In this document: positions 35,957 through 44,337 of the stretch, piece by piece
Position numbering within the stretch: the stretch's first letter is position 1
Layout of the letters: each line of letters begins with the position of its first letter
DNA from: Bacteroides caccae
GTDB lineage: Bacteria; Bacteroidota; Bacteroidia; Bacteroidales; Bacteroidaceae
Length of the DNA stretch: 64,000 nt
Assembly (NCBI RefSeq): GCF_002222615.2
Contig: NZ_CP022412.2
Location: 3,658,001 to 3,722,000, forward strand
Direction of reading: 5' to 3'
The notes under the pieces: model-generated
Told to the model about the DNA's origin: nothing
Seen by the model: the letters and a program-made list of their open reading frames with translations, nothing else
The model's database searches: none
Position numbers and translations under genes: made by a program

Positions 35957-35986
35957 CAAAAATAATTATTTTTCGCCACGTACAAA
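35957..35986 (-). promoter_or_regulatory. Promoter of the STM4015-STM4011 operon
   Basis: Minus strand: TTTG (35983-35986), 18-nt spacer, TATTTTTG (35957-35964). Both boxes match the Bacteroides consensus. The predicted start is about 55 nt before the STM4015 ATG. Confidence 0.7.
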
Positions 35987-36029
35987 GCAATCGTACACTA
36001 AACTTTCAAAACTAGAAGATACAAACAAG

Positions 36030-36061
36030 AAGGGCTGCCCCCGTTTTCCGGAGCAGCCCTT
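36030..36061 (-). terminator. Terminator of the first OmpA-type gene
   Basis: AAGGGCTGC / GCAGCCCTT with inner CCCG/CCGG pairing and TTTT loop, 26 nt after the stop. Confidence 0.8.
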
Positions 36062-36086
36062 ACTATTCAGTTTCTATACTTCTGTA

Positions 36087-37214
36087 TTAATCTTCAATAG
36101 TACATATACTTACGCGGTTCCAATCCGGTTCGGTAAACATGTCACCTACGCCCTGACCTTCGGCAGTGATACGGGAAGCGTTAATCTTGTATTTATTGAC
36201 CAGGATAGTCTTGACAGCTTCCGCACGTGCGGCAGCTATTCTAGCATTGACTTCCACACTTCCTTCCGGAGAAGCGTATCCTTTGATAATCACTTTTGAA
36301 TCAGGATATTTCTTCATGTAGGAAGCTACACGTTCCACATTCGGCAACTGTGACGCGTCTACTGATGAACGACCTTGTCTGAAAGTAATGATAGATTCCG
36401 GAACGCGAGCGGTTTTGACTACTGTTTCAACAGGAACTACCTTTGTACGACATTCTTCCAAGTCTTTCTGCAAGCCGTTGATTTGCCGGTTGGCAGTGTT
36501 CAACTCACCGTCCTTATTGTTCACTTCAGAACGAAGAGCATTGATTGAAGAGTTCAGCCCGTCGATTTCCGCCTGGTTGTAGACTTTTACTTTGGTGAAA
36601 TAATGGTTTCCGGTACTTGTCTTGAAGTGATAAGTCAATCCTGCAGTCAGTTCAAACGCTGCATTATTCGCATTGAAACGGCTTTTTGTCTCAGGGAAGT
36701 TACCTTGCATATCATATACGATAGCAGGTTTAATTCCCAATGTCCACGCTTTCGTTTCACCGAGATTGAAATTGAAATTCAATCCGAAACGGGTAGACCA
36801 TGAGTTCTGATCACCGTCACCATTTACATAATAATGCAACCAACCCATTCCGGCCACAGCTTCTATCTCAAACAAACGAGGCTGACCTTGATAACTTGCG
36901 AACAGGTTCATCAAATTAACCTTACCCAATAAACTGACATCCGAAACATCGAAGGCCGTTTTACTCGGAGTGGTATTGATATATCCCATTCCCTGGAATC
37001 CCAAACCAAAGATAGGAGTCAATTGTTTTGAGAACCCTACTCCAAAACCGGGACGCATACTCTTAAAGAAAGCGCTATGAGTAAGAGGAGTGATTGCTCC
37101 CGCATTTACTTCAACAGACCAGTTGTCTGTAAACTTTGTACCTTCTACTACTGATTGGGCATTTGCAGTAAATGCGCCCAATACAAAAGCTAATAAAATA
37201 ATAGATTTTTTCAT
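36087..37214 (-). CDS. OmpA-family outer-membrane protein (copy 1)
   Basis: 375 aa from MKKSIILLAF (37214), chosen because the paralogue at 42462-43589 starts there. Signal peptide ends at FTANA. Residues about 25-205 look like an outer-membrane beta-barrel (alternating aromatic strands), 215-260 a coiled coil of N, E and L (INALRSEVNNKDGELNTANR), and about 270-375 the peptidoglycan-binding OmpA domain (SRITAEGQGVGD, NARIAAARAEAVKTILV, with the DPxxNR-like EPDWNRVSI). Links outer membrane and wall. The protein differs from copy 2 at only a modest fraction of positions. Confidence 0.9.
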   Translation of the reverse strand: MKKSIILLAFVLGAFTANAQSVVEGTKFTDNWSVEVNAGAITPLTHSAFFKSMRPGFGVGFSKQLTPIFGLGFQGMGYINTTPSKTAFDVSDVSLLGKVNLMNLFASYQGQPRLFEIEAVAGMGWLHYYVNGDGDQNSWSTRFGLNFNFNLGETKAWTLGIKPAIVYDMQGNFPETKSRFNANNAAFELTAGLTYHFKTSTGNHYFTKVKVYNQAEIDGLNSSINALRSEVNNKDGELNTANRQINGLQKDLEECRTKVVPVETVVKTARVPESIITFRQGRSSVDASQLPNVERVASYMKKYPDSKVIIKGYASPEGSVEVNARIAAARAEAVKTILVNKYKINASRITAEGQGVGDMFTEPDWNRVSICTIED

Positions 37215-37322
37215 AATCAAATGTTTTTAAACTGTGATGTTTTGCTTGCTAAATCATTAGAAATGTCTTATGTGTTCCATGTCTAATTCTTTAGTTTATA
37301 ATCAAATTCGTTATTTACATTA

Positions 37323-37353
37323 AACAACATATTGTATAAAAAATTAGTTCATA
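37323..37353 (-). promoter_or_regulatory. 31-nt box shared by both OmpA upstream regions (copy 1)
   Basis: Matches 43636-43666 at 27 of 31 bases (AACAACATAT...AAAAATTAGTTC core). About 109 nt upstream of the chosen OmpA start. It lies between the two divergent-looking AT-rich leaders and may be a binding site for a shared stress regulator or an alternative sigma factor. Confidence 0.45.
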
Positions 37354-37374
37354 CGCCTGTCGTCTAATTAACAA

Positions 37375-37566
37375 CTATTCACTCAGCCAACCCGTCATAC
37401 GGCTTCTAGCATAGAAATAATAGAAAAACAATCCTATCCAACTGGTAAGAAGAATCAGTACAATAGCCAATAACTTCTTTTCCCAGGGTGCATAAAGACG
37501 TCCTATCTCCAAAGCCGCCTTAATAGTTAATATCAAACCAACTATCCAAATTACAAATCCAACCAT
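37375..37566 (-). CDS. Small two-helix membrane protein
   Basis: 63 aa. Two hydrophobic stretches (about 3-22, FVIWIVGLILTIKAALEIG, and 31-52, LLAIVLILLTSWIGLFFYYF) joined by RLYAPWEKK. The pattern recalls PLDc_N/TM2-like small membrane proteins, without a certain family. It sits in a block of stress-type membrane proteins. Confidence 0.6.
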   Translation of the reverse strand: MVGFVIWIVGLILTIKAALEIGRLYAPWEKKLLAIVLILLTSWIGLFFYYFYARSRMTGWLSE

Positions 37567-37726
37567 AACAGTACAATTTTATTATAAATAATTTTAGAAT
37601 CACATTTCAATATATAAACAACAAAAGCATATGTTGGTTTCATCAAATTTATCTTTTAACAAAAAATTCAAGAATGCAAACCCTATTGATAGATTTTTTA
37701 TATAATGCCCGAACAAATAAATTATT

Positions 37727-38686
37727 ATGTTCGTTAGAATAAAGAAAATGCCAATGAAAATCTTAGCCCAAAACAAGAAAAAGTTGTCTGTATCTATTAA
37801 AATAATAAAAGATACTTTTCAAGGATTTATTGATGACAACGTCATGAGATTGAGCGCGTCACTGGCTTACGCAACCCTGTTCTCAATCATCCCTCTGCTC
37901 TCACTCCTTGTTACTATCGGAGTATTACTCAATATCGATTTCACCAATCAGTTATATGCCCAACTGGAACCCATTGTCGGCTCCAAAGTGATTGATGCAC
38001 TTCAAGCAATTATGGAAAATGCAGAGACAACCGATTCATTTTCCTTTGCCACCATTATCAGTATAGGTGTCACCATTTTCGGTGCAACGACTGTTTTCGC
38101 AGAAATACAAAGTTCCCTAAATACCATTTGGGGAATAAAAGCCGTCCCCAAGAAGAGCTGGCTTAAATATATCATAAACAGATTGCTATCCTTCTCGGTT
38201 ATCCTTGCTTTCGCTTTTATCCTGCTAATCACCTTTACCATTACCAATCTTATCACAGATATAAGCAACAAATTCATCACCAACAATCCGGATATAGCAG
38301 AATCTTTGGTAAAAACGATAGGAATGATAATTAATATAGGTGTAACCACTGTTATATTCACTCTCATATTCAAGATATTGCCGGACGCAAAGATTAAAAG
38401 CAAAGATGTAATTATAGGAGCACTTGTCACTACCGTTTTATTATTGATCGGACAATGGGGAATATCCTTTTATATCGGATTTGCAAATATAGAAACCGTA
38501 TATGGAGCGGCGGCGTTTATGGCTATTTTCATCACATGGATTTATTATTCAGCCATTATCATATATACAGGAGCGGAATTTACGAAAGCGTGGGCAAACG
38601 AGTTAGGCGGGAAGATTTTCCCGGACGAGTATGCCGTAGCAACCAAAGTCATTGAAATACGTGAAGAAAACAAACCTGTCAATTAA
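37727..38686 (+). CDS. YihY/BrkB-family inner-membrane protein
   Basis: 319 aa with six transmembrane segments. Conserved YihY features are RLSASLAYATLFSIIPLLSL (about 41-60), TTVFAEIQSSLNTIWGIKA near 125 and the final YYSAIIIYTGAEFTKAWA. The family was once called ribonuclease BN in error; its real role is unknown, possibly transport or envelope integrity. An in-frame ATG at 37748 is an alternative start. It is the only long plus-strand gene in this block and faces the small minus-strand genes. Confidence 0.88.
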   Translation: MFVRIKKMPMKILAQNKKKLSVSIKIIKDTFQGFIDDNVMRLSASLAYATLFSIIPLLSLLVTIGVLLNIDFTNQLYAQLEPIVGSKVIDALQAIMENAETTDSFSFATIISIGVTIFGATTVFAEIQSSLNTIWGIKAVPKKSWLKYIINRLLSFSVILAFAFILLITFTITNLITDISNKFITNNPDIAESLVKTIGMIINIGVTTVIFTLIFKILPDAKIKSKDVIIGALVTTVLLLIGQWGISFYIGFANIETVYGAAAFMAIFITWIYYSAIIIYTGAEFTKAWANELGGKIFPDEYAVATKVIEIREENKPVN

Positions 38687-38751
38687 CTTCAAGCACCAGT
38701 TTCAGCAGCATCTATTATCTATCTGAAACTGGTGACAGGCAAACATGCAGC

Positions 38752-38940
38752 TTATCGTCTGGCATTAGCCGAGAGTGTATAAATCTCGCCCTTATTCTCA
38801 CTTTCTTTTATCTGGTTTCTCATACGTACCATTTTTCTCAATTTCTCAGTCTTCCGACCTGATGAGAAATGATATACAATTGCACCAATAGCTGAGCCTA
38901 CTGTCAACCGAAACCATAAATTGAAATTATTAGCTTTCAT
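38752..38940 (-). CDS. Small YtxH-like protein
   Basis: 62 aa. The N-terminal segment TVGSAIGAIVYHFSSGRKTE (about 14-33) is a short membrane helix followed by basic residues, the same design as the 98-aa protein just upstream (VGSVIGALVYRFWHSPKGK). Probably a shortened paralogue in the same transcript. Function unknown. Confidence 0.6.
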   Translation of the reverse strand: MKANNFNLWFRLTVGSAIGAIVYHFSSGRKTEKLRKMVRMRNQIKESENKGEIYTLSANARR

Positions 38941-39017
38941 AATAAATTTGTTTTAGTAAAAGGGGAGAATAGCTTTCACTCACACTATCCTCCCATTGCA
39001 GAACAACAAAACCCTAA

Positions 39018-39314
39018 CTATTTTTTAGCCTTATCTACCATTGCATGGACTTTATCTCTTACATCATCCGCTTTTTCGGCAACATAAAAGGTTCCGTCAG
39101 CTACCTTGTCAGCCACTTTTGTTCCGGCGTCCAATACCTTGTCATTTACCGTGTCAATCAAATTAACACTGTCTCCGGTTACTTTCTGAAATGCATGATT
39201 TACTTTTTCTTTCACACACTTTCCTTTAGGTGAATGCCAGAAACGATAGACCAGTGCACCAATTACCGAACCTACTCCCAGTCCGATAAGAAAATTAGAT
39301 TTTCCTCTTTCCAT
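39018..39314 (-). CDS. YtxH-domain protein
   Basis: 98 aa. One glycine-rich membrane helix (about 7-26, NFLIGLGVGSVIGALVYRFW), then an amphipathic, charged helix with DTVNDKVLDAGTKVADKVAD and AEKADDVRDKVHAMVDKAKK repeats, as in YtxH/LEA-like stress proteins. 30 nt after the GlsB-like gene, likely one operon. Confidence 0.75.
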   Translation of the reverse strand: MERGKSNFLIGLGVGSVIGALVYRFWHSPKGKCVKEKVNHAFQKVTGDSVNLIDTVNDKVLDAGTKVADKVADGTFYVAEKADDVRDKVHAMVDKAKK

Positions 39315-39344
39315 AATGAAGTTTAAGTTTTAAAAGTTAATAAA

Positions 39345-39605
39345 TCAGAGTTCTTCGCTTCTAGGGTGTTTTCTAAACAAGGACAAAATCCATAATAGCA
39401 ACACAGCACCCACAACCGAAGTTATAAGACTACCCAGAATACCGCCGGCAGCGATACCTAGTAAACCGAATACCCAGCCGCCTAAAAGGCCACCGATAAT
39501 CCCAACAACCAGATTAATCAAAAGACCGAAGCCTCCTCCTCTCATAATCTTACCGGCCAAAAAACCGGCAACAATTCCAATGATAATGTACCAAATTACA
39601 CTCAT
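39345..39605 (-). CDS. GlsB/YeaQ/YmgE-family membrane protein
   Basis: 86 aa, glycine-rich with three helices. The signatures are GIVAGFLAGKIMRGGGFG (about 9-26) and LINLVVGIIGGLLGGWVFGL. The family is a transglycosylase-associated, stress-induced small membrane protein group. First gene of a small minus-strand run (GlsB, YtxH, short YtxH). Confidence 0.88.
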   Translation of the reverse strand: MSVIWYIIIGIVAGFLAGKIMRGGGFGLLINLVVGIIGGLLGGWVFGLLGIAAGGILGSLITSVVGAVLLLWILSLFRKHPRSEEL

Positions 39606-39865
39606 AATTAAAGAATTTAGGTTTATATATAAATTTCAAAAAAGGGTTTACTATTTTCTCCAGTTATAATAAGATTTTCATTTTATTAAAAAACGACTTT
39701 TAGTATCATTTAGTTCCAATTCAATCCTATATTTTAACACAAATTTTATATTTATCATATTTTAGCAACATAACGAGCAATATTAAGAATGATTAAAAGC
39801 TCAACTTAAACCTCCGCATTCCGCAATATGTTTTACTAAATATAAAACATTAAAAATACCGGAAT

Positions 39866-40132
39866 ATGAAAAATTGCGATAATTTATTTCTTACAGGTCA
39901 AACCGAGTATGAAAACATACATAAGATGTGTTCGGACGCATACACCAAAGGACGTATGGCAGAAAGGGCACTGGCTATCGAAGCATACAGATTACGTTGT
40001 AACAACCTGTTTGGCAACAGATGCATGACCCGCTCCTTATTCGGAACGTTGACCAAAAAAATATGTGACGGGAATTGCTGGTATCTGAATCAATACAAAC
40101 TAGAATTATACAAACTGGAAACTGATAAATGA
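39866..40132 (+). CDS. Small hypothetical protein
   Basis: 88 aa, not recognised. It has eight cysteines (e.g. CDNLF near the start, CSDAY, RCNNLFGNRC, KKICDGNC) and many basic and tyrosine residues, with helical heptads in the last part (LNQYKLELYKLETDK). No signal peptide. The first 30 residues could fold as a helix. It lies alone on the plus strand between two minus-strand units; coding status rests on frame length and amino-acid balance only. Confidence 0.45.
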   Translation: MKNCDNLFLTGQTEYENIHKMCSDAYTKGRMAERALAIEAYRLRCNNLFGNRCMTRSLFGTLTKKICDGNCWYLNQYKLELYKLETDK

Positions 40133-40216
40133 AAGGACAGGATAGACACTGTCCTTTCTGAAAGCAAATAATGAAAATACGATGTTTCCGATGTATGAAA
40201 CATGTTTCAACAAAGC

Positions 40217-40519
40217 TCAATCAAGTGTCTTTTTCACTTCTTTTTTGGCATTATTATACCCTTCCTTTATTTCCTTTTTAGCTTTATCAGCTCCCTCTTT
40301 GACCTGCTCCTTGGTTTCTTTCCAAGCTTCCTTCACACTATCCGCTCCCACTTCCATTTTATCAGAAACTTTATCAAGTGCCCTGTCAACAGACTCCTTT
40401 GCATTCTCAATCCGATTGTTAACCTTATCCTGCGTTTTTTTATCTTTGCAAGAAGTTACAGCCAAAGATACAGCGCATATCAACGCCAGAACTGCGAACA
40501 TTATTTTTCTTGTTTCCAT
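40217..40519 (-). CDS. Small lipoprotein with amphipathic helix
   Basis: 100 aa. The signal peptide ends in a lipobox AVTSC (Cys24 or so). The rest is a long amphipathic, highly charged helix with 11-mer-like repeats (NNRIENAKESVDRALDKV, KEAWKETKEQVKEGADKAKK), as in LEA/YtxH/CsbD-like stress proteins. Probably anchored in the outer or inner membrane facing the periplasm. Part of the envelope stress block. Confidence 0.75.
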   Translation of the reverse strand: METRKIMFAVLALICAVSLAVTSCKDKKTQDKVNNRIENAKESVDRALDKVSDKMEVGADSVKEAWKETKEQVKEGADKAKKEIKEGYNNAKKEVKKTLD

Positions 40520-40628
40520 ATTCTCTCAAATTAGTTATTTCATAAAATAGAATTAAAAATTCCGGCGAAAGGTATTCCGAACATCTTCCGCCGGAAAAAA
40601 CTTGAACTTGATTTAAGAATCTAAAGCA

Positions 40629-40736
40629 TTACTTTTTATCCGACTTCTTGCTGGAAGTTGCAGATTTGCTTTCTTCAGCCTGAGTTTCCTTTTTGGAACT
40701 CTTTGCTTCCTGTTTTTTTTCAGTTTTCTTATTCAT
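40629..40736 (-). CDS. 35-aa lysine-rich protein
   Basis: ATG 40736 to TAA 40629 encodes MNKKTEKKQEAKSSKKETQA then EESKSATSSKKSDKK, with only K, E, S, T, Q, A, N and D. It is highly charged and disordered. It stands 44 nt upstream of nothing else in the same frame, just after the Mn-catalase stop on the same strand, so it may be co-transcribed. The C-terminus of the catalase (KSEKSSKK) has a similar composition. It could be a small DNA-protecting or LEA-like protein. Confidence 0.45.
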   Translation of the reverse strand: MNKKTEKKQEAKSSKKETQAEESKSATSSKKSDKK

Positions 40737-40780
40737 AACACAAAAAATTAAAAGTTAAAAAATAGATTATATGCAGCTAT

Positions 40781-41737
40781 TTATTTTTTGCTGCTTTTTT
40801 CTGATTTCTGATAATCACACCACATCAGCTCCTTTTCAGGAGTTGCAGAGAGCACTTCATTGCTGCGTTCGTCAGACAACTGTTTGTCCATTTGGGCGAC
40901 CTGTTTTTCAGTACGTTCCGTCCCTTCAGGTTTTCTGTCCACCAGTCCGTTTGTCTTTCTCACTTCTTCCAACGAATTGTCGATATACTGCCACTCTTCT
41001 TTCAATCGTGAGCTCTGGCCTTCATTCCATGGACCACGGAATTCTTCGCCTTTTGACAGATTAAAGTAAAGGTTGCTATATTTCGGTGAAGTTTGCAACA
41101 CTGCGGGTGGGAAGTTCGGTTGAATGGTATTCAGAGCTGCCTCAAACTGCTGGAAGTGCGTAACTTCACGAGTCATCAGGAAAATAAGAGTTTCTCTTAC
41201 TGACGGATCTTCAGTAAACTTCAGCAGATTTTCATAACCAATCTTGGCGCGACATTCGTTCGCCATATTGGACTGAAGGTCTACCGTTAGTTCCGCATTG
41301 GCAGATACATAACTTCCGCACCATGGATTTCCATTGCTGTCTGTCAACATCGGACTACCTGGGGCAACCACCACACACTGCGGATTTGTAAACGCTTGCT
41401 GGATAAATTCTTCTTTAGCGGACTTGCCATCCATCAGCTTGCGAATTTCCATTGTCTCCGCAGCATCTTTCATCTCACCGTTTACCGGGCCGAGAAGCAT
41501 CTGTATAGTAGCTCCTACGATTTCGAGATGCGCCAGTTCTTCCGTAGCGATGTCCATCAGCATGTCATACTTATCCGGGAACGGGTTATGACAACTGAAA
41601 GCCTGTACAAAATATTGCAGGGCTGAAGTCAATTCTCCATTAGCACCGCCAAATGCCTCAAGCAATATGCGTGCGAAACGCGGATCCGGTCTGGAGACGC
41701 GGGCATTGAATTGCAAATCTTTTACATGATAAAACAT
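40781..41737 (-). CDS. Manganese catalase
   Basis: 318 aa. The di-manganese four-helix bundle is shown by GGANGELTSALQYFVQAF (about 30-47), the ligand motif ATEELAHLEIVGATI (about 65-79) and the second pair in MTREVTHFQQFEAAL (about 190-204). Length and the NPQCVVVAPGSPMLTDSNG linker fit the family. It breaks down H2O2 without haem. The C-terminal 20 residues are rich in K, S and E. It lies among envelope stress genes, consistent with an oxidative-stress cassette. Confidence 0.92.
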   Translation of the reverse strand: MFYHVKDLQFNARVSRPDPRFARILLEAFGGANGELTSALQYFVQAFSCHNPFPDKYDMLMDIATEELAHLEIVGATIQMLLGPVNGEMKDAAETMEIRKLMDGKSAKEEFIQQAFTNPQCVVVAPGSPMLTDSNGNPWCGSYVSANAELTVDLQSNMANECRAKIGYENLLKFTEDPSVRETLIFLMTREVTHFQQFEAALNTIQPNFPPAVLQTSPKYSNLYFNLSKGEEFRGPWNEGQSSRLKEEWQYIDNSLEEVRKTNGLVDRKPEGTERTEKQVAQMDKQLSDERSNEVLSATPEKELMWCDYQKSEKSSKK

Positions 41738-41848
41738 AATCGATTTTTTTAAGTTAATAATTCAGGTTGATTAAGATGTACATCTATATTTATAACATGT
41801 TATTTTATATGTTCACGTACTCTTTTAACGTGAGATCGTCAGAAAAAA

Positions 41849-41880
41849 TATGCCGGATAGCATGAATGCCGTCCGGCATA
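41849..41880 (-). terminator. Terminator of the porin/OmpA-2 transcript
   Basis: TATGCCGGA / TCCGGCATA stem, then TTTTTTCTG on the minus strand, 9 nt after the porin stop. Confidence 0.85.
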
Positions 41881-41889
41881 CAATAAGAA

Positions 41890-42405
41890 TCAGAATTTAT
41901 AACCATAACCTAACATGATAACGACATTGTCATCCTCGGCAAACATAAATTTCGCTTCCGCATTTAAAAAGCTACGTTCCGACAAAGGTAATGTAATACC
42001 GCCTCCAAGATTAAAAGCAAACTTGGTCGAGTTACTTCTATCCACCTGAGTGGTTACACCATTGACCTCGACATCCTGCTTTCCATAAAAGTTGTTCTGC
42101 ATACCGATTCCCGCAAGAGGATAAACGGAGAATCCTTGTCCATCCTTACTGAAATTGAACACATAATGGAAGTTTACATTCACATCCAGTCCCGTTGCTT
42201 TGTCTTTCGGAAAAAAGAATGTAAGGTCAGGAGCTATTCTAAGATTATTGGCTATCACATAGCGTCCCTGTGCTTGTAAACCGAATCTCTCGTAATTAGT
42301 CTGGTAACCAAGGCTTCCCATTAAAGAACCCTCACCTTTTCTCGTTTGGGCATTCACTCCGAAAGCGGTCATTGCGACCAAAATCAATAATAAAAACTTT
42401 TTCAT
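41890..42405 (-). CDS. Outer-membrane beta-barrel (porin-like) protein
   Basis: 171 aa from MKKFLLLILVAMTAFGVNAQ (42405). After the signal peptide there are about eight amphipathic strands (e.g. GSLMGSLGYQTNYERFGLQA), ending in the aromatic C-terminal strand VIMLGYGYKF that BAM recognises. It resembles OmpW/OmpX-size barrels of Bacteroidetes. It lies 51 nt downstream of OmpA copy 2 and is probably co-transcribed with it. Confidence 0.82.
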   Translation of the reverse strand: MKKFLLLILVAMTAFGVNAQTRKGEGSLMGSLGYQTNYERFGLQAQGRYVIANNLRIAPDLTFFFPKDKATGLDVNVNFHYVFNFSKDGQGFSVYPLAGIGMQNNFYGKQDVEVNGVTTQVDRSNSTKFAFNLGGGITLPLSERSFLNAEAKFMFAEDDNVVIMLGYGYKF

Positions 42406-42461
42406 AATCAAGGCATTTAGTTAATAATATATTTCATCTAAAACAAAACTCTCATTTCCTG

Positions 42462-43589
42462 TTATTCTTCAATAGTACAGATACTTACACGATTCCAGTC
42501 CGGTTCGGTAAACATATCGCCCACTCCCTGCCCTTCGGCAGTAACGCGGTCTGCTGCAATCCTGTACTTCTTAACCAGAATTGTCTTTACAGCCTCTGCA
42601 CGTGCGGCAGCAATTCTGGCGTTCACTTCAACACTACCTTCCGGAGAAGCATATCCTTTTATAATAACTTTCGTTTCCGGATGTTTATTCATATAAGAAG
42701 CTACACGTTCCACATTCGGAAGTTGTGAAGCGTCAACGGATGACCTACCTTGTCTGAAAGTAATGATTGATTCCGGAATACGGGCTGTCTTGACTACTGT
42801 TTCTACCGGAACTATCTTTGTGCGACAGTCATTCAGTTCCTGTTGCAGTCCGTTGATTCTTTGATTAGCAGTATTCAACTCGTTATCTCTGGTATTCACT
42901 TGTCCGCGAAGCGCATTTATGGAAGAATTCAATTCATCAATTTCAGCTTGGTTGTAGACTCTCACTTTATTAAAGTAATGAGTTCCATTGCTCGTTGCAA
43001 AGTGATAGGTCAATCCCGCAGTGATTTCAAAAGTAGCATTGTTGGCATTGAAACGGCTTTTTGCCTGATTATAATCCCCCTGCATATCATACACGATAGC
43101 AGGCCTGATACCAATCGTCCATGCTTTGGATTCGCCCATATTGAAATTAAAGTTCATTCCGAAACGGGTAGACCATGAGTTTTCGTCACCGTCGCCACTC
43201 GCATAATAATGTAGCCACCCCACACCCGCCACTGCTTCAATTTCGAATACACGCGGAGTACCGAGATAAGTGCCGAAAAGATTCATCAGATTCACCTTAC
43301 CCAATAGACTTACATCAGAAGCATCAAAAGCAGTTTTACTTTGGGTTGTATTCACATACCCCATTCCCTGGAATCCCAAGCCGAAATTAGGAGTCAACTG
43401 TTTCGAGAATCCTACTCCAAAAGCGGAACGCATACTTTTAAAGAAAGCACTATGAGTAAGCGGAGTCACTGCACCGGCATTGATTCCCACCGACCAATTA
43501 TCCGTAAATTTAGTACTTTCAATAACTGTTTGGGCCTTCGCTGAAAATGCGCCCAATACACAAGCTAATAAAATAATAGACTTTTTCAT
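42462..43589 (-). CDS. OmpA-family outer-membrane protein (copy 2)
   Basis: 375 aa, same layout as copy 1: signal peptide ending FSAKA, barrel to about 205, coiled coil (ALRGQVNTRDNELNTANQ), OmpA domain with NARIAAARAEAVKTILV and the terminal EPDWNRVSICTIEE. Most residues are shared with copy 1, and differences cluster in the coiled coil and loops. It heads a two-gene unit with the porin. The two copies flank the stress cargo as direct repeats of about 1.1 kb. Confidence 0.9.
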   Translation of the reverse strand: MKKSIILLACVLGAFSAKAQTVIESTKFTDNWSVGINAGAVTPLTHSAFFKSMRSAFGVGFSKQLTPNFGLGFQGMGYVNTTQSKTAFDASDVSLLGKVNLMNLFGTYLGTPRVFEIEAVAGVGWLHYYASGDGDENSWSTRFGMNFNFNMGESKAWTIGIRPAIVYDMQGDYNQAKSRFNANNATFEITAGLTYHFATSNGTHYFNKVRVYNQAEIDELNSSINALRGQVNTRDNELNTANQRINGLQQELNDCRTKIVPVETVVKTARIPESIITFRQGRSSVDASQLPNVERVASYMNKHPETKVIIKGYASPEGSVEVNARIAAARAEAVKTILVKKYRIAADRVTAEGQGVGDMFTEPDWNRVSICTIEE

Positions 43590-43635
43590 AATCGAATATA
43601 ATTTAATGTGACGTTTTGTTTATCATCTACACGAA

Positions 43636-43666
43636 AACAACATATCCTAAAAAAAATTAGTTCGTA
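43636..43666 (-). promoter_or_regulatory. 31-nt box shared by both OmpA upstream regions (copy 2)
   Basis: 27 of 31 bases match 37323-37353. It is 47 nt upstream of the OmpA copy 2 start, against about 109 nt for copy 1. Confidence 0.45.
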
Positions 43667-44128
43667 AAATGTATTTCACATTAACATATATTTGTTTTTA
43701 TGAATCGAAAGAATACACCATTTATTGAAAAACAAAATAGATATGCATATTTATTAGATAAGTCTATAAAACAAATCAAGATCAGACAAAAAAAGAGGAG
43801 AGTATTATTAATTATCAAACAACACACAGCAAATAGCAAGCACTATTAAAAAGCGACACACATCAATATATAATCATAAGAATTACAAATAGTTACACAC
43901 ACCTCATTCCTCATAAAAAAGCTGTTCACCCTTTAAAAAAACAATTCTTCCACTAATAGCTAAACTGTATAAATAATCAATATACAAACACGACAAAAGC
44001 ATATTCAGTCACCAACATTCATAAATATGCCTTTTTCGAATCAAAACAACGATCATGTTGCTATAAGAAAATATATAAAATAGAACAATATCAAAATATA
44101 CAAATCACTAAAAATAACATTTTCCAAT
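43667..44128. other. AT-rich gap without a gene
   Basis: Very AT-rich, with no credible reading frame and no strong hairpin. The part CACGACAAAAGCATATTCAG (43989-44008) resembles the AACAACAAAAGCATATGTTG region near 37618-37637, which may be a further shared upstream site. Confidence 0.4.
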
Positions 44129-44281
44129 TCACATTTGGTATACACCGATGAATGGCAATAGCTGTGTTACGACAGCCAACAATGTATCTTTATTATTTCC
44201 CACATTGACGTTTCCCTGTATATGTCCTTTTTCTTGTGACTCACAGCTGCCTAAGGAAACAAGAATAGAGAACGTAACCAA
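44129..44281 (-). pseudogene. Remnant of a carboxymuconolactone-decarboxylase-family lipoprotein
   Basis: Read on minus from 44281: LVTFSILVSLGSC (lipoprotein signal end), then ESQEKGHIQGNVNVGNNKDT and LLAVVTQLLPFIG, followed by VYQM and a stop. The last part matches the DTLLAVVTQLLPFIGYPR-type segment of AhpD/carboxymuconolactone decarboxylases, cut off where IGYPR would continue. No good start codon remains. The rest of the domain is missing. Confidence 0.5.
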
Positions 44282-44337
44282 TTCGCGTGTTTGAATTTAT
44301 ATATTATACTCTTATTTATCAGTTCATCAATTCCCGC

